Below, piece after piece: positions 1 through 11,011 of a stretch of DNA of 63,647 bases. The stretch is taken from contig MU657210.1 of the NCBI GenBank assembly GCA_026770575.1, forward strand, positions 287,116 to 350,762. Reading direction: 5' to 3'. The notes below the pieces were generated by a model that saw nothing but the letters and a program-made list of their open reading frames with translations, searched no databases and was not told where the DNA came from. Made by a program: the position numbers and the translations under genes. The DNA comes from Pelagophyceae sp. CCMP2097. Lineage: Eukaryota > Sar > Pelagophyceae. The stretch's first letter is position 1, and every line of letters starts with the position of its first letter.

Positions 1-461
1 ATTTCAGAGCCTTTGACGGTTCACTTTTTCGAATGAGCGCCTCTGCGCCGCACACGGCGCTCGTCTCCACTAATCGCGATACCCGACGCACCGCTGTTCG
101 TCACTTAGAGAGCACCTCTCCAAAAAGTGAACCGTGCAAGCTAATCTTTCCGGCCCCTCTCGCCCGCCCGCGCGCGCGTGCGCCGCCGGCCCCAGGATAG
201 CTCACCACTCGGACAGCTCTGTTTGTGCATTCCCCTGAGCCCCCCTCTCATTTTGTTTCCATCAACTTGAATCTCACCATGAAATTAAATCCAAAGAGGG
301 GGGGCGCAAGAGCCTGCTTCAAGTCCGCCGTGGGTCTCCCTGAGCACTCAATTTACTCATGCTGCCTCGCCGGGCCCGTTTAAAGAATCGTCGCGGGGCC
401 GCGCGGGGGCGGAAACGCTGTGGGTGCTTGCTTTCGCCTTTGCGCCGGCGGCGCGCGCGTG
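1..461. other. Intergenic left flank with a short inverted repeat
   Basis: No gene is seen here. The stretch lies downstream of the PI 4-kinase stop codon. Positions 16-29 (ACGGTTCACTTTTT) are repeated in perfect inverted orientation at 122-135, bracketing about 90 bp, so this may be a small MITE-like relic. A purine-rich run lies near 295-308. I see no convincing RNA gene. Confidence 0.6.
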
Positions 462-3400
462 TCAGATGTAAATGCCGTTAGTGAGGTACTGGAACGAGTC
501 GTACTGGCGCGTGCCGTAGGCATTGTAGCTCTGGCGCACGAGGTCGGTGACGTGGTGCGCGACCTGCTCCTTTGTCGTGAGCCCGAGCTTGAGCCGCGCG
601 CGCATCTTCTCGATGACCTGGCCCGGCGCGTTGCGGAAGCAGGGGAAGGGCGAGTCGCGCGCCATGACCTCTACTAAAGCGAGGATCTTGGCCTGGTGCT
701 GCTGGAGCGCCATGAAGCCGCAGACTAAAAGGATCACAAAGTCCGAAAAGCCGTCGCTGGCCCAGCCGCCCATGGCGTCGACCATCTCCGCCGTCAGCTT
801 GAAGGGCACGCGCTCCAGCGAGAACGACCCGCCGGGCGCCTGGCCGAGCATGAACCCAAAGTCGATGTGCACCACGTGCCCGTGCGAGTCCATGAGGATG
901 TTGCCATTGTGCCGGTCCTTCAAGCCGAGGAGGTGGCAGACCAACGAGTAGGCGGCCATGGACGAAATGAACGCCTTGCGCGCCTTGGCCAGGCCCAGCG
1001 CGCCGGCGTGCGCCGTCTTGAGGTGGGACGCGAGCGTGGTGTACCCGGACGACTTCTTCAGCGCGTCCAGCGAAATTGCGTCGGCCATCGTCTCGATGAC
1101 GCCCGTCGAGGCGCCCGTGGGGACGATGCTGTAGTGCCGCAGCCAGAGGCCCGACGCGTCGCCTGCGAGGCCAGAGGCCTCAAAGGCGTCGAGGCACGCC
1201 GCGACGATCTGCAGCGCGCAGACCTCTTGCCGCAAGTCGTCGTTCGACTTGACGATGCACGACACCTAGACGATCGCGTGTGACGCGGGGGCAACATCCT
1301 GCGACGGCGCATCAGGTTCCACCATAAACAAAGGCACTCACGAGGTTCCACGACTTTTCGTGCCCGATGGGCGTCGACCGCCGTATCCTCGCGCGCTGCG
1401 CGGCCCATGACTCGCCAAAGCCCGGTCGCCGCGCCGCCGCGTCGGCGTCGTCGCTGCCCGCGGCAGCGTCGGGCGGCGGCGGCGACTCTTCGTCGTCGAC
1501 CTTTGCGTCCGCGGCGGCCTCGTCCACCGCGGCAAACTCCCGAAGCAACCCGACCACGCGCGGCGCGGGCTCTTCAACGTCCTCGTGCGAGACGAGGCGG
1601 TCCAGCTTCAGGCCCAGCGTCGACTTTTTGCGCAAAGCGCGCACCACCTCGTTGCGGGCGGACGACCCGGAAGCCACGGGCTCCGCGGCGAGGCGCGCCG
1701 CCTGCAGCGACGGCGCGTCCTCGGACGCCGGCGCCGTCGAAGAAGCGGCCGTCGAAGAAGGGGCGGTGGACGGCGCGGCGTCGCTCTTGGCGGCGTCGCG
1801 CGGCGGCGTGCGGCTCTCGCGGCTGTCGGCGCCGTCAAACGCGGGCCGCGACTTTGGCGGCGGCGTCTCCGGCAGGACGGCGAGGGCGCCCTGGCTCGAG
1901 GCGCGCCGCAGCGCCCCCGGCGGCGGGGCCTTGGTCCGCTTGCCTTTGCGGGGCGTGAGGTCGAAGTCGTCGACGGAGACGACGTCCGCTTCCGCCGCGT
2001 ACGCCGCTTCGACGATCGACGGCACCGAGGAGACGCGCCGCGCCGCGCGCACGCTCAACAAATCCTCCACGGCGCGCTCGCGCATGGCCTTTTCGCTGAC
2101 GTCGACGCCCGGCGCGGGCGACGAAGGCGTCTCCGAGAGCATCGGGGCCACCAGAGTCTGCATCGCCGCCAGCCGCATGCTCAGCCCGATGGCCGCGTCG
2201 GCGGCGTCGTCGTCCGAGCACTGCGGCGAACCATCGCGCGACGCCATCGTCTCCGCGCCGTCGTCGGAAGAGTCGTCGGACCAGTCCGCGGCGTCGTCGA
2301 CCGTCTCCAAGAGCATCAACGTCGGCGCGCGCGCCTTGGTCTTGAAGACGTGGCCCTCGGCGGCGGGGATGCGCGCAACGCGGCCGAGCGCGTGGCCGCG
2401 GCGGTAGCCTGCGACTGCCGGCGACGCGACCGTGGGCCCGATGGGCGAGTGCCCAAGCGGCGTCAGCCGCGGCAGCGCCTCGAGCTCGCGGCGCAGGCGC
2501 GTGGGCCGCTGCGAGAGCTCGACGGAACGCATGGACTCCGCGACGTCGCACATGGCGCGCACGAAGCGCATCTCTCGCGCGAGGACGTCGTCGGGCGCAG
2601 CCACGGACGTCGAGTCGCCGAAGCGCGTCCCCGTGGCCACTGCTTGGACGCCGAGCGTCGCCAGCGCCAGGACCGCCGCGCGCCGCAGGCTCGACGCTGC
2701 GCGCCGCAGCTCGAGGGCCATCCACGGCGGCGCGCGCGGCAGCAGCTCGAGCGCCACGGCGCCCGCAAAGGGCGACAGCTCGCCGGGCAGCGGCCCGCGC
2801 CGCGCCATGGCCGCCGCCGCGGCCGAGTCCTTGCAGAGCGCCCAGGGGTCACCGTCGCCAGAGGCCGACGACTTTGTTGCAGCGGCAGCCTCGAGCTCGA
2901 TAAGCAGCCGCAGAGCGTGCGGCCGTCGCCGCGGCGCCGCGCCGCGGTCCTCCAGGTAGGCGACCAAAGTCCAGGCAAGCCTCAAAGCGAACTGGAACGA
3001 CCTGCGCGCTAAGCGGAGGAGCGTCTCCTCGATGAGCGTGACTCGCAAAGCGGCGTCCGCGGCGCGCGGCGGGAGCTGGCGGTAGTAAATGTGCGCCAGC
3101 TGCGGCAAATAAAAGAGCAAGTCGCGCTTGCCGTCGGGCCGCTTCGACCGGCCCTGGCCGTGCGCGTGGCCGTTGCCTTTGGAGCCAGCCTTATCTTTGC
3201 TTCCCGCGTGGCTGCGGCGGCCGCGCGCGGCGCGGAGGAGCGCCTCGTCCCCGTCGAAGAGCGTGGGCCGCTCGTCCATGTGCGCGGCGACGTCGTCGTC
3301 GGCGGCGACGAATTGGAGTAAAGCGGAGAGGACGTCGCGCACGGCGGCGGCGTGCGCCGGGGGCGGCAGCGCGAGGCGGAGGTCCGTTCTGCGCACTTGT

Positions 3401-4720
3401 GCTGCATGGTCCGAGGCGCGCGAGGCGTCGCCGGACGTTTGAGGGGCGTCATCGTCCTCGCGGATCGTCGCCGGCGGCGCCGTGGGGGAGAATTGCGCGG
3501 CGGCGGCGGCTTGGCGCATCGCGGCACCGTCGTCGTCGTCGTCCGGCGGCGCCGTGCACAGCCAGTGCAGCTCGGCGACGAGCTCGGCGGTGTCACCGCG
3601 GATCGCGTCGAGGACGCCGGAAGTGTACGCCGCAAAGGCGGCTTCGGCCAAATCGATGGCCGCCTCCCGCTGCTGCAAGTGCACTTCTAAAGCGTCGGGC
3701 TTCTCGTCGTCGTTGGCGTCGTCGCCGCCGCGGTGCCGCGCGAGCAGGAGCCACATCTCGCGCTTGTCCGACTTGTACTTGCGCTCCAGAGTCGCTTCCA
3801 ATTCTTGGGCGTGCGCCGCCGCGGCCAAGAGCCGAGCGCGGCACCGAGCAATGTTCAGCAGCTGCTGCGCCTGGGCGCAGGCGTCGCTGAGGCGTGCCGC
3901 CTGCGAGAGGCCGACGCCCGGCAGCGGCAGCGGGTTGGGCGACATGTGCGCGCCGGCAAAGGCGCGGCCACTCGCGGCGCAGATGTGGCGCGTGACCGTG
4001 TACCCAAACTGCGCCCCTGAAGCCGCGCAGTGCGTCGCTGTCGCGTCCGCTGGCGGCGGCGCGTGCGGCTCGCACGTCGCGGCGCCGCCCGCGCCCTCGG
4101 GCCTGCGAGGAACGCGTCGGAACCGGGCAGAAGCGGGCGGCGCCGCGGCTCTCGAGGCAGGCCCGGCGGCGCGAAGAACTCACAGGCCCGAGAGCAGGAG
4201 CAGCTCGACGCCGAGCGTCAGCGCGACGATCCACCGCTCGCACTCGCGCGCCGACGGCGCCACCTGACGATTCCGAGTGCGGCGGCTTGCGGGAAAACGG
4301 GTCCACGGCATCGCAGGCTATCCATGCGAGCGGAAACGCACGGCGCAGACGCGCTCGCCGGCCGTCGTCGTATAGACCTAGAGTAGCGCCGCGGTCTGCC
4401 GTGCGTGCGGCGCAGAACGGCAGGGCGCGGGCGCTTGCGAACGTGAGGTGGGCGTCCTTGGTCGAGCTTGAGAGCGACATGGCCGCGCGCATGGCGGCGG
4501 AGTTCGAGGGCGCGGGCGAGACGCCGATGACGTCGGCCTCTGTCCTCGGCCAGAGGCCGGCCTTGGCCTCGGCCTCGGAGTCGTACTCGAAGAGCGTGTA
4601 GCCCATCAAGACGCAGTGCACGCGGCGCGCGTACTCCGACGACGACGAATTCGTGTTGTGCTTCAGCAGCGGGCCCTCCATGAGGCCCGTCCACGTCGGG
4701 CACCCCGGCGTGACGCGCAT
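462..4720 (-). CDS. PI4K: Phosphatidylinositol 4-kinase (type III beta-like) with N-terminal PH domain
   Basis: This is a lipid kinase of about 1,330 residues that phosphorylates phosphatidylinositol at the 4 position, probably on Golgi-type membranes. Proposed exons are 4720 to about 4380, about 4266-4184, 4102-1342 and 1265-462. The last two introns (4183-4103 and 1341-1266) both start GTGAGT and keep phase; the first junction is unresolved and may use a GC donor. The N-terminus reads as a PH domain, closing with the helix CERWIVALTLGVELL. A long Ala/Pro/Asp-rich middle includes LLFYLPQLAHIYYRQLP, like the lipid-kinase-unique region. The kinase domain has NDDLRQE, the catalytic loop LKDRHNGNIL and the DFG-type metal motif HIDFGFML. 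It ends YLTNGIYI, which is family-like. It is divergent from the ankyrin/methyltransferase gene, with a 144-bp gap as the likely shared promoter. The kinase call is firm; PH and exon 1 are moderate. Confidence 0.88.
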
Positions 4721-4864
4721 GGCTGCCGCTCCCGCTCCCCGCGTGACTGACGGCGGGATGCACGTCGGCGGGAAAGCGGGACGTTAGCAAGTGGCAGAGT
4801 GACGTTGCCGCCAAGTCGGCGATATTCCCGCCGCGACGCCTCGAGCACGGGCTGCGCTCGCACG

Positions 4865-6233
4865 ATGGCGGCGCAGGCTGAGCAGGCGGTCGCATCCGAG
4901 CTCGACGAGGAGATGATCTGGTGCGCGCGGGCCGGCGAGGTGGACGACATGCTGGAACAGCTTAAACTCGGCGCAGAAGTCAACGCCAGAGGTCCGTCCC
5001 GCGCGGCGCGACGCGCGCATCACAACCGACGCAGGCGAGTCCGGCGGCAACACCGCGCTGCACATGGCCTGTGCCAATGGTGGGAAGCGGCGTCCCGAAC
5101 GCTGCTTTGGAGCGCGATGACCAGACGAGTATACAAGACGCCTTCCAATAGGCCATGTGGCCATCGTCCAGGCTTTGCTGGCGCGCGGCGCGAACATCAA
5201 CGCGAAGAACGACGCTCTCAACACGCCCGCGCACTACTGCGCGCATCAGAAGCAGGTAGCCTGCCTCCGCGCGTTAGCCGACCACGCGCCAAAGGACGGT
5301 CCCATCGTCGACATGCTCAGCAAGAACGAGTTCGGCAAGTCGGTTTTGACCGAGTGCATCGCGACGGGCGACGGCGAGCTTGCGTCGGTGGCGCTGGAGC
5401 ACGCTTCCGCAACCGAGGAGTTGATCATGGAGGGCCTCGGGACGACGGAGGACGACGCCGAGACGAGCGTGACCCACGACTTTTCCTTCGGCGAAGGGCA
5501 AAACGTGCGCTGCCGCGAGTTGCAGATCACCAAGACGGTGGAAGGCACGCTGGGCGCCGGCGTCTCCGACGACCGCACAGGTCTGGGTGTCTGGTCGGCC
5601 TCCCTCGTCCTCGCGCGCTGGCTCAGCGCCGAGGCGCTGGCGTTTGCGGAGAAGCGCGTCGTCGAGCTCGGCGCCGGCTGCGGCGTCGGCGGCCTGGGCC
5701 TCGCGGCGGCTGCACCGACGGCGACGGTCGCCTTGACAGACGCGCACCCAGAGACGATGGACAACCTCCGCCACAACGTCGCCCTCCTCCTCGAAACCGA
5801 CGCCGCCCAAGCCACGGCCGCTGTCCTCGCCGACGCCGACGAACACGTTTCGGGCAAACGGCGCGTCGCGGCACTTTCTTTGGACTGGGACCACTGCGAC
5901 GCCTGGAAAGGGCCGCGCTTCGACGCGGTGGTGGGCGCGGACCTCGTCTACAGCGACGACGTCGTCCCCGCCCTCGCGAAAGCGCTCGTGGCGCTCATGC
6001 CCCCGAAAGGCGGCGCGGCGGAGTTTTGGTACGCCGCCCCGGCCACGGGCCGCGGCGGCACTGCGCTCCTCCTCCAGACGCTCACCGACCTCGGCTATTC
6101 GCACTCGGAAGTGGACGCCCCGAAAGAGTACTACGCGAACCCGCTATCCTCTCAGGACGCCGACGCCGCGCTGCTCTACTTTCCCGACCTTCCTACCAGC
6201 CGCTACAAGCTCCACAAGTTCTCCGCCGCATGA
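4865..6233 (+). CDS. Ankyrin-repeat protein with METTL21-type lysine methyltransferase domain
   Basis: Exons 4865-4991, 5035-5079 and 5152-6233 join in phase to a 417-residue protein; the introns are 43 and 72 nt. Residues about 20-100 hold two or three ankyrin repeats, with NTALHMACANG split between exons 2 and 3 and then HVAIVQALLARGANINAKN. From about 190 a Rossmann methyltransferase of the Methyltransf_16 (METTL21/FAM86) family follows. SAM-binding motif I is VELGAGCGVGGLGLA near residue 228, the acidic loop is LTDAHPETM, and the post-beta4 motif is DLVYSDD near 320. Known relatives methylate lysines on chaperones or elongation factors; the substrate here cannot be told. The start was chosen because the preceding frame lacks family-like sequence. 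It is convergent with the Enhancer-of-polycomb gene, 230 bp apart. Confidence 0.9.
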
Positions 6234-6463
6234 AGCGCCTTGGACCAGCGAATCGTAAGAAATCGTCGCATTCGCATCGTCGAGGCTGGTCGACCGACCG
6301 GGTGGTGTGAGTTAGTAAAATGCGGGTCTCGCCGGACCCGGGTATAGTAACGGGCCTCGGCGCCGTCCTCGGCGCCGCGGAAACGGCATGTCCGAACGGC
6401 ATCGGTCGTCGCGCATGCGGCGCGTCCCCGGCGCGCGGCGGCGGTTTGTGCCGCCGCGGGAGT

Positions 6464-9400
6464 TCAGATGTCGAAGGCAAATTTGATTCGCGGTTGTTGC
6501 TGCGTCGGCGGCGCCACCGGCGTGGCGCCGGGCGCGGTGGCCTCGGGCGCATCCAAGGACTCGAGGTCTTCATCTTCCGAGTCCGAAAGAGCGTAGATCT
6601 CGGCGATTCTGGCGCAGTCGATGGTCAGCGTGGGCCGTCGCGCCGGCAGCGGCGCGTAGAGCGCCCGCGACCCGTCGTCCTCGATGGTGCGCCACATGGG
6701 ATACGGTGGTCGGTAGCTCGCCGCCGGCGCCGCCGCGTCGGGCGGTGGCGGCTGCGGCGGCGCCGCAGCCTCCTGCGACGCCGTCGGCGTCGCGAGGGGC
6801 GCCGCAGACGGCGAGACGACGGCGGCGTCGTCTTCGCCGCGCTGGGGCGCCTCGACGTCCATGGAGACGGCGGCGCCGGTTTCCGAGTCGGAGTCGGAGT
6901 CACTATCGGAATCGTCGTCGTCGTCGTCCGTTGCAAACTCGTCCGAAGAGGCCCGATCCACCAACTCGTGCTGCAGCGCACGCTCGAAGCGCCGCCGCCG
7001 CGCCTCGTCCTCGGGCTGCTGCTTGCGTCGCCTTTGAGACTCGTCTGAGAACCAGCGCCGCGGGTGGGCCCGCGGGCTGTAGGCCACCGCCGCGCGCGGC
7101 GGCGCCACCGCCTGCTGGGGCGGTGGCGCGTGGCGCGAGGCGGGCGCTGGCCGCTGCACGCGGTACGACGAGTAGCGTTCGATGGCGACTCGGTTTCCGC
7201 GGCAGAAGCGAGTCCGCCGCCGCACGCTCCTCTCCGGCGGCGGCGGCGGCGCCTCGTCCTCCGCCGCCGCCTCGCCCTCGCCGTCGGGCGCGCCGGGCGG
7301 CGGCGCGTACGTCACCACCCGCGGACTGAGCAGCGCGGCAGCCCAGGGCGCCACTGCCTCGTCGTGGTCGCCGTCGACGGCTACGCCCGCTCTCAGCGCA
7401 GAGCACCCCCACCACCCTTGGTCCATGAAGCCGCGCTGCGGCACGCAGGGCTTGCCGTCGCCGGCCGCCGGCGCCGGCGCCGCCTTAGGCTCGGCGGGCG
7501 CGCGCGGCGGCGCGTCGCCGTCGTCGCGTTTCTGCTTCTTCCGCTGGCGCTGCGGCTTCCGGTCGCCCGCCAGCGCCAAGACGCCCGCCGGGCCGGCCTG
7601 CGGGGCGCCCGTGCGCGGCCGCACCGCCGCCGCCGCCGGAGCCGCGAGCTCGGCCACCGGTTCCACCGTCCTCACGACGAGCGCCCAGAGGCGTTCCTTC
7701 AACGCAGCAGAAGCGGACTTCCAGTCGGGCCTGGCCGCGCGGCCGTCCCTCTTGGACGGCGAAATGCGGCTCGCCTTGGACTCTGCGCCCTCAGCTGAAT
7801 TCTTGCCGCCCTTGGCGGCGGAAGCGGCGAGGACAGCGGTGATCGAGTCCGCCGCGGGAGGCATGGCCTCGTCCGCCTTGGACTCGGATCCGTCGGCGGC
7901 CAGGGCCTTGGGCTCGGCCTTGACGCCGCCTTCGGCCTTTGGCCGGACGTCGACGCCGTAGTCGGCCGCATCGTCGGCAAAGTCGTACTCGTCGCCGAGT
8001 GGAATAAGACCATGCCTCTGCGCGAGGTCCTCCAAGTCCAAACGTGGCTTGCCGCGCTTCGCGTCGCTCCGCAGCCTCTTCAGCAGCTCGCGCCGCTGCA
8101 CGAGTCGGACGAGGTCGTGGGCCTGGGCAAAGTCGCGCCGTAAAAGCTGCAGCTTGCGGAACGCGTCGACGTCGTTCCTGCGGTGCTTCCTTAACTTGTA
8201 CCGCTCCTTCTCGCGCGGCCGGAAGACGCAGTGCGGGTTCGTGTCCGCGACCGCGGTTGACGGCCAGTACCGCCGGATCAGCGCGCGGCCGAGCTTGTGC
8301 CGCTGCTGCATCCAATAATGGTGCGCCAAAGGCCCCAGCGCCGCCGCGTCCGCCGCGGTGCCGCGGAACCGCGCGCCGACGCCGCCGCGCGCGGGCGGCT
8401 CCGTGCAGGCGAGCGCGTCGGCGGCGCGCGCCGCCACCGGCGCCGCGCCCTCGGCCGCGCACGCGTGCTCCAGAGCGTCGAACAAAGCCTCGAGGACGTC
8501 GACCGTCAGATGCGCCGCCATGGCCACCGCCCACGGCTCCACCTTCTCCACCGGCGCCGCCACCACCGGCGCCGCCACCAGAGCCGCCGCGGGCGCCGAG
8601 ACGAGCGCCGTCTTTTGCTCCTTGAAAAAGTCCGCTTCGCCGTGCCCGTTCGCCGGCTTCAGCTCCTCGGGCACCTTCCGCTTGTGCGACCCGCCGCGCT
8701 TGCGGCCGCCCGAGGTCGCGCCGCCGCCTGTGTCGACGATGAATCACAAAGGTCCCAAAACCGAATCACAAAGGTCCCAAAACCATTGAAGATCAATCAC
8801 AAGGTCCCAAAAGCACAGCGGGCACGCATCGCCGCGTCGACACACACGACGGGAAACGGGGCCATCTCTGCCGTGAGCGTACTCGTCCTCTCATCGACCG
8901 ACGCCAGCGACACGACGACGGACCTGCGTTGGTCGGCGGGGGCGAGTCGAGGCACTTTTGCGCGCCGCCGCCCATGCGCCGCTGCACCAGCCGCGGCAGC
9001 TCCTCCTTGAGCCACCGCTCGTCTTGCACCGAGATGATGTACCTAAGCGCGAAGCGGTGCCACGGGCGTTAAAGGCGACGACGGGGCCGACTCGCGACAC
9101 ACGTTAGACGCACTCAATCTCGTCGGCGGGGTCGTACTCCTTGGCCACGGCGCGGCCGTCGTTGGCCACGTCCGGCTCGTTGAACTCCCACTCGCGCCGC
9201 TCCAGCGGCGGCCGCCCGAGGATGCCGCCGGAGCTCGACGCCGGCGGTCGCCCAACCGTGGAAGACTGCGGCCGCCGCGGCCCTATGCCCCGGACGTACG
9301 CCAGCGACTCGTCCGTCATGCGCCGCGCGTACTTCGCATAGTCCTCCACCTACACGACGAGTCGAGGAGAGACGTGCCAAACTGCCTCAAAAGAGTTGGC

Positions 9401-10085
9401 ACCTCGCCGCAAACTGGCGTCGGGATATTTAGCCGCTTCTGCTTCGGACCCGTGGCCAGCGTGCCCGCCTCGACGTCGCGCCGCGTCACGCGCACGACCT
9501 GCGCAACAGCCGCGTCGAACCACGCGCGAAAGGAGAAAGGAGAAACGCCCTCTCAAGGCTGCAACGCGCGCGTTTTTCAAACGCGTTCAAACTTTGCCAC
9601 AGCAGCCGGCGCTGCGAGCGCCGCCGCGGCGCAAGCGGCCGGGACCCCGGGCGGTCCGGGTCCACCGCCCGGCGGCTCCGCGCGACTTCGCGCGGGAATC
9701 GGTCGTCGGCGCCCCGAAACCGTTGACTCCCGGTGGGGTCCCGGCCGCGACCCGCCCAGCTGTTCGTAACGACTTTTGGGCCGTCGAGCCCGAAAAAGTC
9801 GCGATGCATGCTGGTGCGGCCGTCTGGCAATGACCTTTGCCGCCCTTTCTCTCGGGAATTGGGCCTCGTTTGGGGACGCGGCTTTGAGTTTGGGGTCACG
9901 TTGTTTTCATCGTCGAGGATTGTAAACGATTGCTCGGTCGATTGCTGTGCCGAAGCCGTAGATTGTTGGTCCTCCGGGTTGGCCGCAGCGCCGCGCAGGA
10001 AGGGAAGCTTCTTGTAGACGTCGATGGGCCGCGCCGCGCGCGCGCCGCGCTTGGAGGCGTGCGCCGCCGCGCCACCAGTCGTCAT
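6464..10085 (-). CDS. EPL1: Enhancer of polycomb-like protein (EPcA domain), NuA4-type acetyltransferase subunit
   Basis: EPL1/EPC proteins bridge the catalytic module to NuA4/TIP60 histone acetyltransferase complexes in the nucleus. Exons in order are 10085 to an unresolved donor near 9990-9910, then 9498-9403, 9349-9114, 9042-8924 and 8727-6464. The last four sum to 905 codons in phase. Exon 1 has RPIDVYKKLPFLRG, like the conserved EPC N-terminus. Next come NIPTPVCGEVEDYAKYA, then DERWLKEELPRL, then the EPcA core CVFRPREKERYKLRKHRRND with a following Leu-rich helix. The C-terminal half is long, acidic, Pro/Ala-rich and unlike anything I recognise. The intron 8923-8728 carries a small tandem repeat. 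Start: ATG 10085; an upstream in-frame GTG is not needed. The dynein gene begins 0.9 kb away, divergently. Confidence 0.85.
8742..8813. repeat. Tandem 21-bp repeat inside an EPL1 intron
   Basis: Three copies of a unit reading AATCACAAAGGTCCCAAAAC start near 8742, 8764 and 8795. The third copy is shortened by a base. They lie inside the fourth EPL1 intron, which at about 196 nt is longer than its neighbours, suggesting the repeat lengthened it. Confidence 0.8.
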
Positions 10086-11011
10086 TTTGGCCACAGACGC
10101 CCGACTCTGCGGATTTTAGGTTGCGCACGCGCGTGCCGCGCGCGGCTATTTTTCGCCGCGGCAGAGGAGGCTCGGGCGCTCCGCGCACGCGGGGGCAGTC
10201 CGCTGTGCCACTCCTCCACTCGGTCTTCAGCGACTTCGCCACAAGGCAAGTCCTCCGGGTTTCCAGAATTTAGCGACTCGTAAATTTCGAACGTTTCGCA
10301 AAAGCCAGGCGCTGCGGGCGCGCCGCGTGGCAAGCATTCTGGAGAACCGTGTCGATATTTCAAATCGACCTATTTTTGAAATGCGAGTCTTCGCGGCCGG
10401 GAGGCATCTACGCCTTTTCCCTTCGAGCAGCGCGCGCGCAAAGAAGCCGTCCTCCATATTTTCCCCGACGGGCATTTTAGCGACGAAAAACTTTGATTTC
10501 AACGCACCCCGCGAACGAGCAGCACTGGGGTTTGCAACTCTACGCGAGTCGCCGGCCTTCGGCCGCTATTCCTCCAGCGGCGTGCGCGCGGGGCCGGACC
10601 ACGCCGCCCCGATGGGGGAGCCCGATCAGGGCTTCGATGCCGAGGCGCTGCGGTCTCGGCTCTACTGCGGGCCACAAGGCCTGACCAGCGCCGCGCCGCA
10701 GTCGGTGAGTCCTGCGCCGCGGAGCGGGTGGATGCCCACCCCGCCGCGGAGCGGGTGGATGCCCACCCCGTTCGTTTCGTCGTCGGATACCCAAAGCGGC
10801 GGTCGATTTGACGTCGTGGGGAGTCTGCTCGACTGACGCCGGTGGAAAGATGGAGCGACCACGTCGTCGGTGGAACGACGCCGTCCTTCCTCCCTCGAGG
10901 GAGCGTGGCTTCCTTGAGAAGCCGGGCGATGAACAGTTGAAGACCGACCTTTCTCCTCTCTAGTTTTCGCGCGCGGGCCGCGCGGCGGGGCAGCGGCAGC
11001 CGGCGCGAGCA
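10086..11011. promoter_or_regulatory. Divergent intergenic region between EPL1 and the dynein heavy chain
   Basis: About 0.9 kb separates the two divergently transcribed genes and must hold both promoters and 5' leaders. An open frame at 10327-10836 (+) contains a perfect 24-bp tandem duplication at about 10722-10769 that would encode PRSGWMPTP twice. I recognise no domain in it and do not call it as a gene, but an upstream leader exon cannot be excluded. I see no clear TATA box. Confidence 0.5.

Noticed and set aside
1585..3012. Long plus-strand ORF opposite the PI 4-kinase
   Set aside because: Arg-rich shadow frame with no motif; the minus strand holds the recognisable kinase.
10327..10836. 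Plus-strand ORF with PRSGWMPTP twice
   Set aside because: The duplication is a perfect 24-bp DNA repeat, and nothing else looks coding. Kept as a possible leader exon only.
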